Below are positions 15,218 to 23,418 of a DNA stretch of 39,619 nucleotides, in pieces. Positions within the stretch are counted from its first letter, which is position 1. Every line of letters starts with the position of its first letter. Below the pieces are notes generated by a model, which worked only from the letters and a program-made list of their open reading frames with translations, did not search any database and was not told the DNA's origin. A program made the translations under genes and the position numbers. The stretch lies in assembly GCA_038327995.1 (NCBI GenBank), contig JBBQLP010000025.1, positions 1-39,619 of the forward strand, given 5' to 3'. The DNA is from CAIOYC01 sp038327995 (GTDB lineage Bacteria > Pseudomonadota > Alphaproteobacteria > Caulobacterales > Caulobacteraceae).

Positions 15218-16798
15218 CTACTCCCACTCGATGGTCCCCGGAGGCTTTGAGGTAATGTCGTAGACGACGCGGTTGATGCCTTTCACTTCATTGACGATGC
15301 GGGTGGCGGCGCGGCCTAGCACTTCCCAGGGGAACTCAAAGAAGTCGGCTGTCATGCCGTCGGTAGAGGTCACGGCTCGGAGTGCGCAGACCTGCTCATA
15401 GGTGCGGGCGTCGCCCATAACGCCGACGGTGCGGACTGGTAGCAGCACGGCAAACGCCTGCCAGATCGTGTCATAGAGGCCGGCTTTGCGGATTTCGGCG
15501 AGCCAGATGGCGTCGGCCTTCTGAAGGATGGAGACGGCTTCAGGCGTGATCTCACCCGGAATGCGAATTGCGAGGCCTGGCCCAGGAAAGGGGTGGCGAC
15601 CCACGAAAGAAGCGTCCAGGCCTAGTTCCCGCCCAAGCGCCCGTACCTCGTCCTTGAAGAGTTCGCGGAGCGGCTCGACCAGCTTCAGCTTCATCGTTTC
15701 CGGCAAGCCCCCGACGTTGTGATGGCTCTTGATGACCGCAGATGGCCCGCCCCGCGCCGATACGCTTTCGATCACGTCAGGATAAAGGGTGCCTTGAGCG
15801 AGGAAAGCGGCGCCTTCGATCTTGGAAGCCTCGCGGTCGAACACCTCGACGAACATCCGACCGATGATCTTGCGCTTTGTTTCAGGATCGGAGACGCCTT
15901 TAAGCTCACCCAGGAAATCCCTGCCCGCATCAACGTGAATGAGCGGAATATTGTAATGATTGCGAAAAAGACTGACCACCTGATCTGCCTCGCCGCCCCG
16001 CAGCAGCCCAGTATCAACGAAGACGCAGGTAAGCTGGTCGCCGATGGCCTCGTGGATCAGGACGGCGGCCACAGAACTATCTACCCCGCCAGACAGGCCA
16101 CAAATCACCTTGCCGGCACCCACCTGTTCACGGATCTGTCGCACCTTTTCCTCGCGGAAGGCGGCCATGGTCCAGTCGCCTGAGAGCCCCGCGATCTTAT
16201 GGGTGAAGTTGGACAGGATGCGGGCTCCGTGCGGGGTATGAGCGACCTCCGGGTGGAATTGCACGCCGTAGAAGCGGCGCTGCTCATCAGCGATGGCGGC
16301 GAACGGCGAGCCGGGAGAGGTAGCGATCACTTCGAACCCTTCGGGAATCGCTGATATCTTGTCCCCGTGGCTCATCCAGACCTGCTCGTTGGCGCACACC
16401 TCCGCGAGGCCGTCGAACAACGAGCTTTCGCGCACTATGGTGATCTCGGCCCGCCCGAACTCGCGCTCATGGCCAGGTTCGACCACCCCGCCCAGCACCG
16501 CCGTCATGGTCTGTTCGCCGTAGCAGATGCCGAGCACCGGCTTGCCGAGATCGAACACCGCCTTGTTCACCGCCGGGCTGTCGGTTTCGTGCACGCTGGC
16601 CGGACCGCCGGAGAGGATCACCGCCGCGGGTGAGAACGCTGCGAGAAACGCCGTATCCACCTTGTCGAAGGGGTGCACCTCGCAATAGACGCCGCTTTCG
16701 CGCAGGCGCCGGGCGATGAGCTGCGTCACCTGGCTGCCGAAATCGACGATCAGCACACGTTGATGCCCCGAACCGGGGGAGGAGGACGTCAGGCTCAT
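15218..16798 (-). CDS. guaA: GMP synthase (glutamine-hydrolysing)
   Basis: GuaA aminates XMP to GMP with ATP and glutamine. The 526-residue protein has the class I glutaminase domain (nucleophile Cys92 in LGICYGEQT, where many homologues have Met instead of Glu; His-Glu pair in QFHPEVAHT), the ATP pyrophosphatase P-loop GLSGGVDSSV, and a C-terminal dimerisation domain ending PPGTIEWE. Its start overlaps the rsmB stop as ATGA, so it is the last gene of the guaB-MAPEG-rsmB-guaA run. The stop is 88 bp before the module A operon on the same strand, with no evident terminator between them. Confidence 0.97.
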   Translation of the reverse strand: MSLTSSSPGSGHQRVLIVDFGSQVTQLIARRLRESGVYCEVHPFDKVDTAFLAAFSPAAVILSGGPASVHETDSPAVNKAVFDLGKPVLGICYGEQTMTAVLGGVVEPGHEREFGRAEITIVRESSLFDGLAEVCANEQVWMSHGDKISAIPEGFEVIATSPGSPFAAIADEQRRFYGVQFHPEVAHTPHGARILSNFTHKIAGLSGDWTMAAFREEKVRQIREQVGAGKVICGLSGGVDSSVAAVLIHEAIGDQLTCVFVDTGLLRGGEADQVVSLFRNHYNIPLIHVDAGRDFLGELKGVSDPETKRKIIGRMFVEVFDREASKIEGAAFLAQGTLYPDVIESVSARGGPSAVIKSHHNVGGLPETMKLKLVEPLRELFKDEVRALGRELGLDASFVGRHPFPGPGLAIRIPGEITPEAVSILQKADAIWLAEIRKAGLYDTIWQAFAVLLPVRTVGVMGDARTYEQVCALRAVTSTDGMTADFFEFPWEVLGRAATRIVNEVKGINRVVYDITSKPPGTIEWE

Positions 16799-18096
16799 GG
16801 GTTTCTCTCGAACAGGGCGACGAAAAAGCCGTCCGTTCCGGCGGTGTGGGGGGTGAGGCCGAGGGTATGACCGCCGCGAGAAAGCTCGACAAGACGGGTC
16901 TGGCCTGATGTGGTCAGGGCGTCGGTTTGGGCGGCGCTGGCGATGGGCAGAGGCGTGAAATCAGGATGGCTGGCGGCGAACGCAGAGGCCACCGCGCCGT
17001 TCTCCGCGTCGAACAGCGAACAAGTGACATAGATCAGCCGCCCGCCGGGCTTCACCAGCGACGAGGCGCGGCCGAGGATCGCGGACTGAAGTGCTGAAAG
17101 CCGCTCCACCGCTTCAGGCGTCAGCCGCCAAGCCGCTTCCGGGTGCCTGCGCCAAGTGCCGGAGCCCGAACAGGGAGCGTCGACGAAAACGAGATCGGCC
17201 TGGCCGCGAAGGTCTTCGGTCCCCTCTCCGTCCGAACCCGTGTGACGCACCTCGACGACGGCGTTTGCACGGGTGAGGCGCGGCGTCATGGCGTCCAGCC
17301 GCTTGGCGTTGACATCGCAGGCGATGAGCGTCTCCTGCCCTCGCATCGCCGCCGCCAGGGCCAGCGTTTTGCCACCGCCGCCCGCGCAGTAGTCCACCAC
17401 CGTCATGCCCGGTCTGGCACCCGCCAGCGCCGCCGCGATCTGGCTGCCCTCATCCTGTACTTCGATCCAGCCGGTGGTGAAGGCTTTCAGCGTCTGCACA
17501 TTGCGAGCGAAGGCGTGAGGCAGGCGAAGGCCGAGAGCAGAGAAGGGCGTGCGATCTGGCTTGATGTCCTCGTGGGCCAGAAGGCGCAGCGCGCCGTCGA
17601 TGTCGCCGCACAGGCGATTAACCCGAAGATCGACTGGTGCGCGCGCGGTGATCGCCGCCTGCGCTTCCTCCAGCCAGCCGTCGCCAAACTGGCCCTTCAG
17701 CCGTTCAGCGATCCACGCCGGAACACCCGCCATCACCCAATCGGGCGCAGCCCCATGCTGTGAGGTCAGTCGTTGGCGTTCAGCAGCCGACATGGGCGGT
17801 GGCGCGTGACCTTGGCCGCCGAACAGAGCCTCGATCTCTTCGAGGGGCCGGGCATCGGCAAACCCGAGGAGCCCCAGCACCAGCGCCCGTCCATCCTCAG
17901 CCTGCATCGCCCAGGCGGATTTCGCCCGCGCGCGCAGGGCCGAGTAAACCGCCTCCGCAATCGCCCGCCGGTCTTTCGATCCGGCGAAGCGGTGGTTTCG
18001 ACCCCAAGCTTTCAGCACCCCGTCCGCCGGTCCACGCGAGGCCGCGATCTGATCGAGAACCTCAATGGCGGCGGCGAGACAGGCGGCTGGGGTCAC
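16795..18096 (-). CDS. rsmB: RsmB/NOP-family RNA (cytosine-C5)-methyltransferase
   Basis: It is a 433-residue SAM-dependent methyltransferase of the Sun/NOP2 family, probably modifying 16S rRNA cytosine. The SAM-binding motif DYCAGGGGKTLALAAAM is clear. Both conserved cysteines are present: Cys309 in DAPCSGSGTW and Cys359 in VTCSLF, the latter being the expected nucleophile. The N-terminal helical region resembles a shortened NusB-like domain. The start ATG 18096 is 13 bp after the MAPEG gene, and the stop overlaps guaA. The family is certain; the exact target base is inferred, and other family members modify different positions or tRNA. Confidence 0.87.
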   Translation of the reverse strand: MTPAACLAAAIEVLDQIAASRGPADGVLKAWGRNHRFAGSKDRRAIAEAVYSALRARAKSAWAMQAEDGRALVLGLLGFADARPLEEIEALFGGQGHAPPPMSAAERQRLTSQHGAAPDWVMAGVPAWIAERLKGQFGDGWLEEAQAAITARAPVDLRVNRLCGDIDGALRLLAHEDIKPDRTPFSALGLRLPHAFARNVQTLKAFTTGWIEVQDEGSQIAAALAGARPGMTVVDYCAGGGGKTLALAAAMRGQETLIACDVNAKRLDAMTPRLTRANAVVEVRHTGSDGEGTEDLRGQADLVFVDAPCSGSGTWRRHPEAAWRLTPEAVERLSALQSAILGRASSLVKPGGRLIYVTCSLFDAENGAVASAFAASHPDFTPLPIASAAQTDALTTSGQTRLVELSRGGHTLGLTPHTAGTDGFFVALFERNP

Positions 18097-18109
18097 TGGG
18101 TCCTAAAGG

Positions 18110-18508
18110 TTACGGAAGAAGGATGGCGGCCAGCACCATGAGCAGCGCGACAAAGGAAACCACCCATACGAGCGAGCGGATCTGCTTCACCCCAAACGCA
18201 TAGAGAGGCACATAGACGATGCGAGAGGCGAGGTAGAGGATCGATCCCCACACGGTCAGCATCCCACCATCCTTGTGCGCCACGGTGGCGATCAAGACGC
18301 CCGCAGCGAACAGAGGCAGGGTCTCGTAGAGGTTGGCCTGGGCGCGGAACAGGCGCGCAATCATAGGCTTCAGCGGCGGCATAGCCTCGTCCCGTGCGCC
18401 CGTATTCCACGGCAGTCCGTACTGGCCAGTGCGCGCGATATCGGCCCATAAAATCTGCACCACAGCTAGAACCAGCGTCCAGGCCAGCATCGTCAATTCG
18501 GTCGTCAT
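18110..18508 (-). CDS. MAPEG-family membrane protein
   Basis: A 132-residue protein with four hydrophobic segments fits the MAPEG fold (membrane-associated eicosanoid and glutathione metabolism proteins). Family-like residues include R-x-x-R-A-x-x-N-x-x-E (ARLFRAQANLYETLP), the characteristic RAQxNxxE motif, and a late ASRIVYVPLYAFG segment. ATG 18508 has an excellent GGGAGGGG ribosome binding site; a TTG five codons upstream is less likely. It lies between guaB and rsmB, all on one strand with short gaps. Bacterial members of this family mostly have unknown substrates, and there is no evident link to guanine metabolism. Confidence 0.85.
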   Translation of the reverse strand: MTTELTMLAWTLVLAVVQILWADIARTGQYGLPWNTGARDEAMPPLKPMIARLFRAQANLYETLPLFAAGVLIATVAHKDGGMLTVWGSILYLASRIVYVPLYAFGVKQIRSLVWVVSFVALLMVLAAILLP

Positions 18509-18537
18509 GTTCGCCCCTCCCAAGGCTTGGTTAGACC

Positions 18538-20001
18538 CTATGTCCCGCTCTTGTAGTTCGGCGCCTCACGGGTGATTTGCACGTCGTGGACATGGCTTTC
18601 GCGCAGGCCGGCGCCGGTTATGCGGATGAACTGCGCCTTGGCCTGAAGATCGTGGATGTCCGCGGCGCCGACATAGCCCATGGCGGCGCGGAGTCCCCCC
18701 ACCATCTGGTGCAGGATCACGTCGATTGGCCCCTTGAAGGCCACCTGTCCTTCGATCCCCTCCGGAACCAGTTTCAACTGGTCCGAGATTTCCTTCTGGA
18801 AGTAGCGGTCGGCCGATCCCGCCGCCATTGCCCCAACCGATCCCATGCCACGGTAGGCTTTGTAGGAACGGCCCTGATAGAGATAAACCTCGCCAGGGCT
18901 TTCCTCGGTGCCTGCGAACATCGAGCCCATCATGGCGACCGAGGCGCCCGCCGCCAGCGCCTTGGCGAGGTCGCCGGAGAACTTGATGCCGCCGTCGGCG
19001 ATGATGGTGGCGTCCGATCCCTGCGCTGCCCGCGCCGCATCGGAGATGGCAGTGAGTTGCGGCACGCCCACACCCGCGACGATGCGGGTGGTGCAGATCG
19101 AGCCCGGTCCGATACCAACCTTGACCGCGTCGGCGCCCGCGTCGATCAGGGCCCTGGCCCCGTCGTAGGTGGCGACATTGCCGGCGACCACTTGCACGCG
19201 GTTGCTCTCGCGCTTTATCCGCTCCACTGCCCTGGCGACGTGGATGGAATGACCGTGGGCGGTATCTATCACCACCACATCTACCCCGGCATCGATCAGG
19301 GCCATGGAGCGCTCATAGCCCGCATCCCCAACACTCGAGGCGGCGCCCACCCGAAGACGTTCATGCTCGTCCTTGGCGGCCATGGGGAAGGCCTCGGCTT
19401 TTTCGATGTCTTTCACAGTCACCAGGCCGATGGCGCGATAGGCGTCGTCAACCACGATCAATCGCTCAATCTTGTGTTGACGCAGCAGACCCCGCGCCTC
19501 GGTCTTGCCGACGCCCTCGCGCACGGTGATCAGGCCCGCATGGGTCATCAGTTGCGCGGCGGTGAGATTGTCGTCGGTCTCAAACCGCACATCGCGATTG
19601 GTGAGGATGCCGACCAGCCTGCCCGACCCACGCTCCACCACTGGGAAGCCAGAGACGTGGCGGCGGCTTTTGATCTGGCGCACTTCGGAAAGCGGCGTAT
19701 CGGGATGGATGACGATCGGGTTGATCACCATACCGCTCTCGTAGCGCTTCACCTCGCGCACCTGATCCGCCTGGTCCAGCGGCGACAGGTTGCGGTGAAT
19801 CACCCCCATGCCGCCTGCCTGCGCCATGGCGATTGCGAGCCGAGATTCCGTCACCGTATCCATAGCCGAAGAGACCAGCGGGATGTTCAGCGCAATGGAT
19901 TTGGTAAGACGCGTTGCGGTCGAAACTTCGCCGGGCATCACTTCTGATGCGCCGGGCTGTAGCAAAACATCGTCGAAGGTAAGCCCTTCGCGAATCTCCA
20001 T
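18538..20001 (-). CDS. guaB: IMP dehydrogenase
   Basis: GuaB oxidises IMP to XMP with NAD, the rate-limiting step to GTP. The 487-residue protein has the TIM-barrel start (EGLTFDDVLLQP), a CBS-pair insertion at about residues 90-205 that commonly senses adenine or guanine nucleotides, the catalytic loop GSICTTRIVAGVG with Cys303, and the GMGSVGAM flap region. The ribosome binding site GGAGG, 7 nt before the ATG, is partly paired in a hairpin at 20006-20027. It is 62 bp downstream of rlmE and 29 bp upstream of the MAPEG gene. Confidence 0.97.
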   Translation of the reverse strand: MEIREGLTFDDVLLQPGASEVMPGEVSTATRLTKSIALNIPLVSSAMDTVTESRLAIAMAQAGGMGVIHRNLSPLDQADQVREVKRYESGMVINPIVIHPDTPLSEVRQIKSRRHVSGFPVVERGSGRLVGILTNRDVRFETDDNLTAAQLMTHAGLITVREGVGKTEARGLLRQHKIERLIVVDDAYRAIGLVTVKDIEKAEAFPMAAKDEHERLRVGAASSVGDAGYERSMALIDAGVDVVVIDTAHGHSIHVARAVERIKRESNRVQVVAGNVATYDGARALIDAGADAVKVGIGPGSICTTRIVAGVGVPQLTAISDAARAAQGSDATIIADGGIKFSGDLAKALAAGASVAMMGSMFAGTEESPGEVYLYQGRSYKAYRGMGSVGAMAAGSADRYFQKEISDQLKLVPEGIEGQVAFKGPIDVILHQMVGGLRAAMGYVGAADIHDLQAKAQFIRITGAGLRESHVHDVQITREAPNYKSGT

Positions 20002-20005
20002 AAGG

Positions 20006-20027
20006 GAGCCTCCGTTTTGCGAGGCTC
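20006..20027 (-). promoter_or_regulatory. Hairpin overlapping the guaB ribosome binding site
   Basis: Bases 20006-20012 and 20021-20027 are perfect seven-base complements around an eight-base loop. Read on the minus strand, the 3' arm plus the preceding G forms the GGAGG ribosome binding site, 7 nt before the guaB ATG at 20001. Folding would mask the site, so it could regulate guaB translation, for example by a protein or nucleotide-dependent switch. It could also act with rlmE transcription upstream. Only the pairing is observed. Confidence 0.4.
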
Positions 20028-20063
20028 GTATAGCGAGGGCGGCGGCTGAGGGGAAGCGGCGAA

Positions 20064-20780
20064 TTACCCGAGCCGCTTCAACCCCGTCGCTACGAGGTAA
20101 AGTTCCGAACTTTCCGTGCGGCTGGCCTTGGGCTTTACGTGCTTCACGTCGATGAAGTTAGCTCCGAGGAGCTTGAGCAGCGCGGCCGTCTCGCCGCCCT
20201 GGAAGGCCTTGGTGACGAAGGCCCCGCCGGGCTTGAGGGTCTCAATAGCGAACGCCGCCGCAGCCTCCACCAGGCCCACGATGCGCAGGTGGTCGGTCTT
20301 GCGGTGCCCCGAGGTGTTTGGGGCCATGTCGGAGAGTACAAGATCGGGCGCGCCGCCCAGAAGCTCGATCAGGCGCGCGCCGATGGCGGGATGGGTAAAG
20401 TCGGCAGCAATGATGACAGCGGGGTCGAGGGGATCGACGCGAAGCAGGTCCACCCCCGCCACGGCGCCCGCGCCCCGTTCCAGCGCAACCTGTATCCACC
20501 CCCCCGGCGCGCAGCCGAGATCAATCACCCGGCAGCCCTTGGTCAGGAGATGAAACCGATCATCGATCTCCGATAGCTTGAAGGCGGCGCGGGAGCGGTA
20601 GCCCTTGGCCTTGGCCTCCTTGACGTAGGGATCATTGAGCTGACGCTGCAACCATTGCTGCGAGGACAGGCTGCGCTTGTCGGCGGTCTTGACCCGTGTA
20701 CCCATGCCCCGGCCACCCGCCTCGCCGCCCGTAGGGGCGCGGACCAGACGGCGGCGTTCTTCTTTAGGAGGCTCGCTCAT
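20064..20780 (-). CDS. rlmE: 23S rRNA 2'-O-methyltransferase RlmE (FtsJ/RrmJ)
   Basis: RlmE methylates U2552 in the 23S rRNA A loop late in 50S assembly. The 238-residue protein shows the SAM motif VIDLGCAPGGWIQVALER, the catalytic aspartate in VLSDMAPNTSG, the lysine in GGAFVTKAFQGG, and RSAAFKLSEID near the start. It has an N-terminal extension of about 30 basic, Gly/Arg-rich residues compared with E. coli. Its start overlaps the stop of the ppx/gppA gene as ATGA. Another Der-type ribosome assembly factor lies elsewhere in the window, but the two are not linked in an operon. Confidence 0.94.
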   Translation of the reverse strand: MSEPPKEERRRLVRAPTGGEAGGRGMGTRVKTADKRSLSSQQWLQRQLNDPYVKEAKAKGYRSRAAFKLSEIDDRFHLLTKGCRVIDLGCAPGGWIQVALERGAGAVAGVDLLRVDPLDPAVIIAADFTHPAIGARLIELLGGAPDLVLSDMAPNTSGHRKTDHLRIVGLVEAAAAFAIETLKPGGAFVTKAFQGGETAALLKLLGANFIDVKHVKPKASRTESSELYLVATGLKRLG

Positions 20781-21916
20781 TCTGCGGGCGCCGGACTTGT
20801 GGCGGCGGTGGACGCGGAGCCGCTGGAACGGGAGCGCTTGCGGCGACGATTGCGCGATGGTCGCTTGTTCCGCTCCGCCATCATGGAAAGAAGAATCCCC
20901 TCGCGCAGGCCCCTATCAGCTACCCGCACCCGTTTGCAGGGCCAAAGCTCCTGCACCGCACGCAGGATCGCCGCTCCGGCCAGCACCAGGTCCGCCCGGT
21001 CAGCGCCGATGCACGGCTCCGCCGCCCGCCCTTCGGGACCAAGCCTGAGCAACTTATCGGCTGCTGCGTCGCAATCCGCGTTGGTCATCCACAGGCCGTC
21101 AACACGGGACCGCTCGTATCGGCGCAGTCCTAGGTGCATCCCGGCAAGGCTGGTGATGGCGCCCGAGGTGCCCACAAGATGAGCCTTGCCCTCGGCAAAT
21201 ACGGACCGGAACTTCTCTGCGTGCGGAAAAGCTTCGATCTCGACCTTGATATGATCAACCATGGCGCGAAACCACTCCGGGTGGCTTTCGGCATCCTCCG
21301 GGAAGCGTTCGGCAAGCGTCACGACGCCAACCGGGATCGAAAGCCATGCCCCGATGGGCGCCGGTTCGTTCGAGACCGCCCGTAAATCCACCCACGACAG
21401 TTCGGTGGAGCCGCCGCCTACATCGATTACAAGCGCCGCTTCGGCGGAGCGGTCGAGCAGGTTGACGCACCCCGCCACCGACAGTTTCGCCTCTTCGCGC
21501 GGCGATATGACGGTGAAGCGAATGCCGGTTTCCTGCTCCACGCGATTGATGAAATCGCCGCCGTTGCTGGCCGCGCGGCATGCCTGGGTCGCCACGGCGC
21601 GCACCTTGAAGGCTTTACGACGTTTGATCTTGTCGGCGCAGATATGCAGAGCGGCGATAGTGCGCTGCATGGCTCCGTCGTCCAGCAAACCCGTACGCGA
21701 CAGCCCATCGCCCAGCCGAACGATGCGGGAAAAGGATTCGACCACACGGAACGTCTTGCCCTCTGGCGTCGCGATCAGAAGGCGGCAATTGTTGGTGCCT
21801 AGATCGAGGGCGGCGTAGCAGCGCTGCTCTACGTCCGACGAGACCCGGCGCGGCGGGTGGGGGAGGTTGGGACCCAGCAGGCCAGCGTCCCGATCTTCGC
21901 TCGCCCGCTCCGCCAT
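20777..21916 (-). CDS. Ppx/GppA family phosphatase
   Basis: It is an ASKHA-fold exopolyphosphatase or guanosine pentaphosphate phosphohydrolase of 379 residues. The first phosphate-binding loop is YAALDLGTNNCRLLIA, the second VIDVGGGSTELSW, and the acidic catalytic site is in SPREEAKLS. It comprises the core Ppx/GppA domains only, without the C-terminal HD domain of long E. coli-type proteins, and ends in a tail of about 30 Arg/Ser-rich residues. About 30 residues precede the first loop, so an internal start is possible. The gene begins the ppx-rlmE-guaB-MAPEG-rsmB-guaA run. If it hydrolyses pppGpp, it would link alarmone turnover to GTP synthesis, but polyphosphate is an equally likely substrate. 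Confidence 0.9.
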   Translation of the reverse strand: MAERASEDRDAGLLGPNLPHPPRRVSSDVEQRCYAALDLGTNNCRLLIATPEGKTFRVVESFSRIVRLGDGLSRTGLLDDGAMQRTIAALHICADKIKRRKAFKVRAVATQACRAASNGGDFINRVEQETGIRFTVISPREEAKLSVAGCVNLLDRSAEAALVIDVGGGSTELSWVDLRAVSNEPAPIGAWLSIPVGVVTLAERFPEDAESHPEWFRAMVDHIKVEIEAFPHAEKFRSVFAEGKAHLVGTSGAITSLAGMHLGLRRYERSRVDGLWMTNADCDAAADKLLRLGPEGRAAEPCIGADRADLVLAGAAILRAVQELWPCKRVRVADRGLREGILLSMMAERNKRPSRNRRRKRSRSSGSASTAATSPAPAE

Positions 21917-22097
21917 GACGCCCGCAATACTCTGTGAATGACCGGACAGGATGGATCGGCTGGCGACCAGTCCCGGATCGCCATCCTAACAGGCGCCCGC
22001 TGCTTTGCGAACCCTGTGACGCCCTTCCCTCTTGCAGGAAGTCGCGGCGCATACGACGTTCATGCGACAGTCATAAGCTTTGAGTCACTATCCCTGC

Positions 22098-22427
22098 ATG
22101 GAAACCCGCCTCGCCAAGTTCGGTATCGGCCAGCTCGTCCGTCACAGGGTCTTTCCCTTCCGCGGCGTGATCTTCGACGTCGATCCAGAGTTCAACAACA
22201 CCGAGGAATGGTGGAACTCAATCCCCGCGCAGGTGCGCCCCCACAAGGACCAACCCTTCTACCATCTGCTCGCGGAGAACGATTCCAACACCTACGTCGC
22301 TTACGTCTCAGAGCAGAACCTCCTACCCGACGACTCAGGCGGCCCGGTGGCGCACCCGCAGGCGGAAGTGCTGTTCAGTGCTTTCGACGGGGTTCAGTAT
22401 CGTCCCAGGTCCCAGGTCAACCACTGA
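22098..22427 (+). CDS. hspQ: Heat shock protein HspQ (YccV-like hemimethylated-DNA-binding domain)
   Basis: A 109-residue HspQ/YccV family protein. In E. coli HspQ is a heat-induced factor that stimulates Lon-dependent proteolysis. The family pattern is clear: FGIGQLVRHRVFPFRGVIFDVDPEF, then RPHKDQPFYHLLAE and YVSEQNLL. I chose ATG 22098 over a TTG six codons upstream. It is divergent from ppx/gppA across 181 bp, in which no heat-shock promoter could be assigned with confidence. phhA follows on the same strand after 115 bp and has its own upstream elements. Confidence 0.9.
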   Translation: METRLAKFGIGQLVRHRVFPFRGVIFDVDPEFNNTEEWWNSIPAQVRPHKDQPFYHLLAENDSNTYVAYVSEQNLLPDDSGGPVAHPQAEVLFSAFDGVQYRPRSQVNH

Positions 22428-22464
22428 TCGGCGCACGAACCTTTCCTGTCGGGCGCCAATATGG

Positions 22465-22519
22465 ACGAAAATTAACGGAGCTACCGTTCGGATCGCGTGT
22501 TTTTGAACGGAATTTTCGT
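22465..22519 (+). promoter_or_regulatory. Inverted repeat upstream of phhA (candidate operator)
   Basis: The 9-base arms ACGAAAATT (22465-22473) and AATTTTCGT (22511-22519) are perfect reverse complements. Between them are three copies of an AACGG-type half-site: AACGG at 22474, CCGTTC at 22484 and GAACGG at 22505. The element ends 23 nt before the phhA ATG. phhA genes are often controlled by Lrp/AsnC-type or PhhR-type regulators, and a long-spaced operator would fit, but no regulator gene is adjacent here. Confidence 0.4.
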
Positions 22520-22542
22520 AATTCAGGGTGGAGAGTGCGCGC

Positions 22543-23409
22543 ATGAGTGCAAGTGCCAGCTTACCGCCTCCGGGCGCCGCCGCCGATTGGACCATCCCGC
22601 AGGGCTGGGACCAATACACACGCCAAGACCATCAGGTCTGGGTCACGCTTTACGAGCGACAGTCCAAGGTGCTGCCGGGCCGGGCCTGCGACGCCTTTCT
22701 GCGGGGGCTTGATGCACTGGACCTGCATGGAGGCGGCATTCCCAACTTCGAGATCATCTCTGACAAGCTCGAGGCCCTGACCGGCTGGCGCGTTGTCGCC
22801 GTGCCTGGGCTGGTGCCCGACGAGGTCTTCTTCGAGCACCTGGCCAACCGACGCTTCCCGGCCGGAAACTTCATCCGCCGCCCGGATGAACTGGATTACC
22901 TTCAGGAGCCCGACGTTTTCCACGACGTGTTCGGCCACGTGCCGATGCTGACCGACCCGGCCTTCGCTGACTTTATGCAGGCATACGGCGAAGGGGGGCG
23001 GCGGGCCATGGATCTCGGCCAGCTTCACAATCTGGCGCGGCTCTACTGGTACACGGTGGAGTTCGGGCTAATGGAGTCGCCCGATGGGCTGCGCATCTAC
23101 GGCGCCGGGATCGTGTCCTCCAAAGCCGAGACCATTTTCGCGCTCGAAGACTCCTCGCCGAACCGCATCGGCTTTGACCTAGAGCGGGTGATGCGTACAC
23201 CGTATCGGATCGATGACTTCCAGCAGGTCTATTTCGTCATTCCTTCCATCGAGGGACTGCAATCGGCCGCATCGGTGGATTTCGGTGAGTTCTATAACCG
23301 GCTCGCCGCCTCGCCGGATATTCCCATCGACCAGATCGAAACTCCGGAACGAGTGTTTACACGCGGGACCCAGCGGTATGCTCTGCGCGGCGGACGCCAA
23401 GCAGCCTGA
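22543..23409 (+). CDS. phhA: Phenylalanine 4-monooxygenase
   Basis: It hydroxylates phenylalanine to tyrosine using tetrahydropterin, oxygen and iron. The 288-residue length is typical of the single-domain bacterial enzyme. The iron ligands are visible as His127 and His132 (FHDVFGHVP) and Glu173 (YTVEFGL). ATG 22543 has GGAGAG seven bases upstream; a GTG at 22528 is in frame but is less likely. No pterin-carbinolamine dehydratase gene (phhB) is adjacent. The upstream inverted repeat suggests regulated expression. The gene is convergent with tamB, 9 bp apart. Confidence 0.96.
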   Translation: MSASASLPPPGAAADWTIPQGWDQYTRQDHQVWVTLYERQSKVLPGRACDAFLRGLDALDLHGGGIPNFEIISDKLEALTGWRVVAVPGLVPDEVFFEHLANRRFPAGNFIRRPDELDYLQEPDVFHDVFGHVPMLTDPAFADFMQAYGEGGRRAMDLGQLHNLARLYWYTVEFGLMESPDGLRIYGAGIVSSKAETIFALEDSSPNRIGFDLERVMRTPYRIDDFQQVYFVIPSIEGLQSAASVDFGEFYNRLAASPDIPIDQIETPERVFTRGTQRYALRGGRQAA

Positions 23410-23418
23410 CCGTTGAAG

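Noticed and set aside
18577..19947. A 456-codon open frame on the + strand opposite guaB
   Set aside because: It lies wholly antisense to a complete IMP dehydrogenase with all motifs; its His/Gly/Asp-rich translation is typical of a shadow frame in high-GC DNA.
21917..22097. A heat-shock (sigma-32) promoter for hspQ, suggested by CTTGCA near 22030
   Set aside because: The spacing and -10 match are poor; no better than chance in this sequence.
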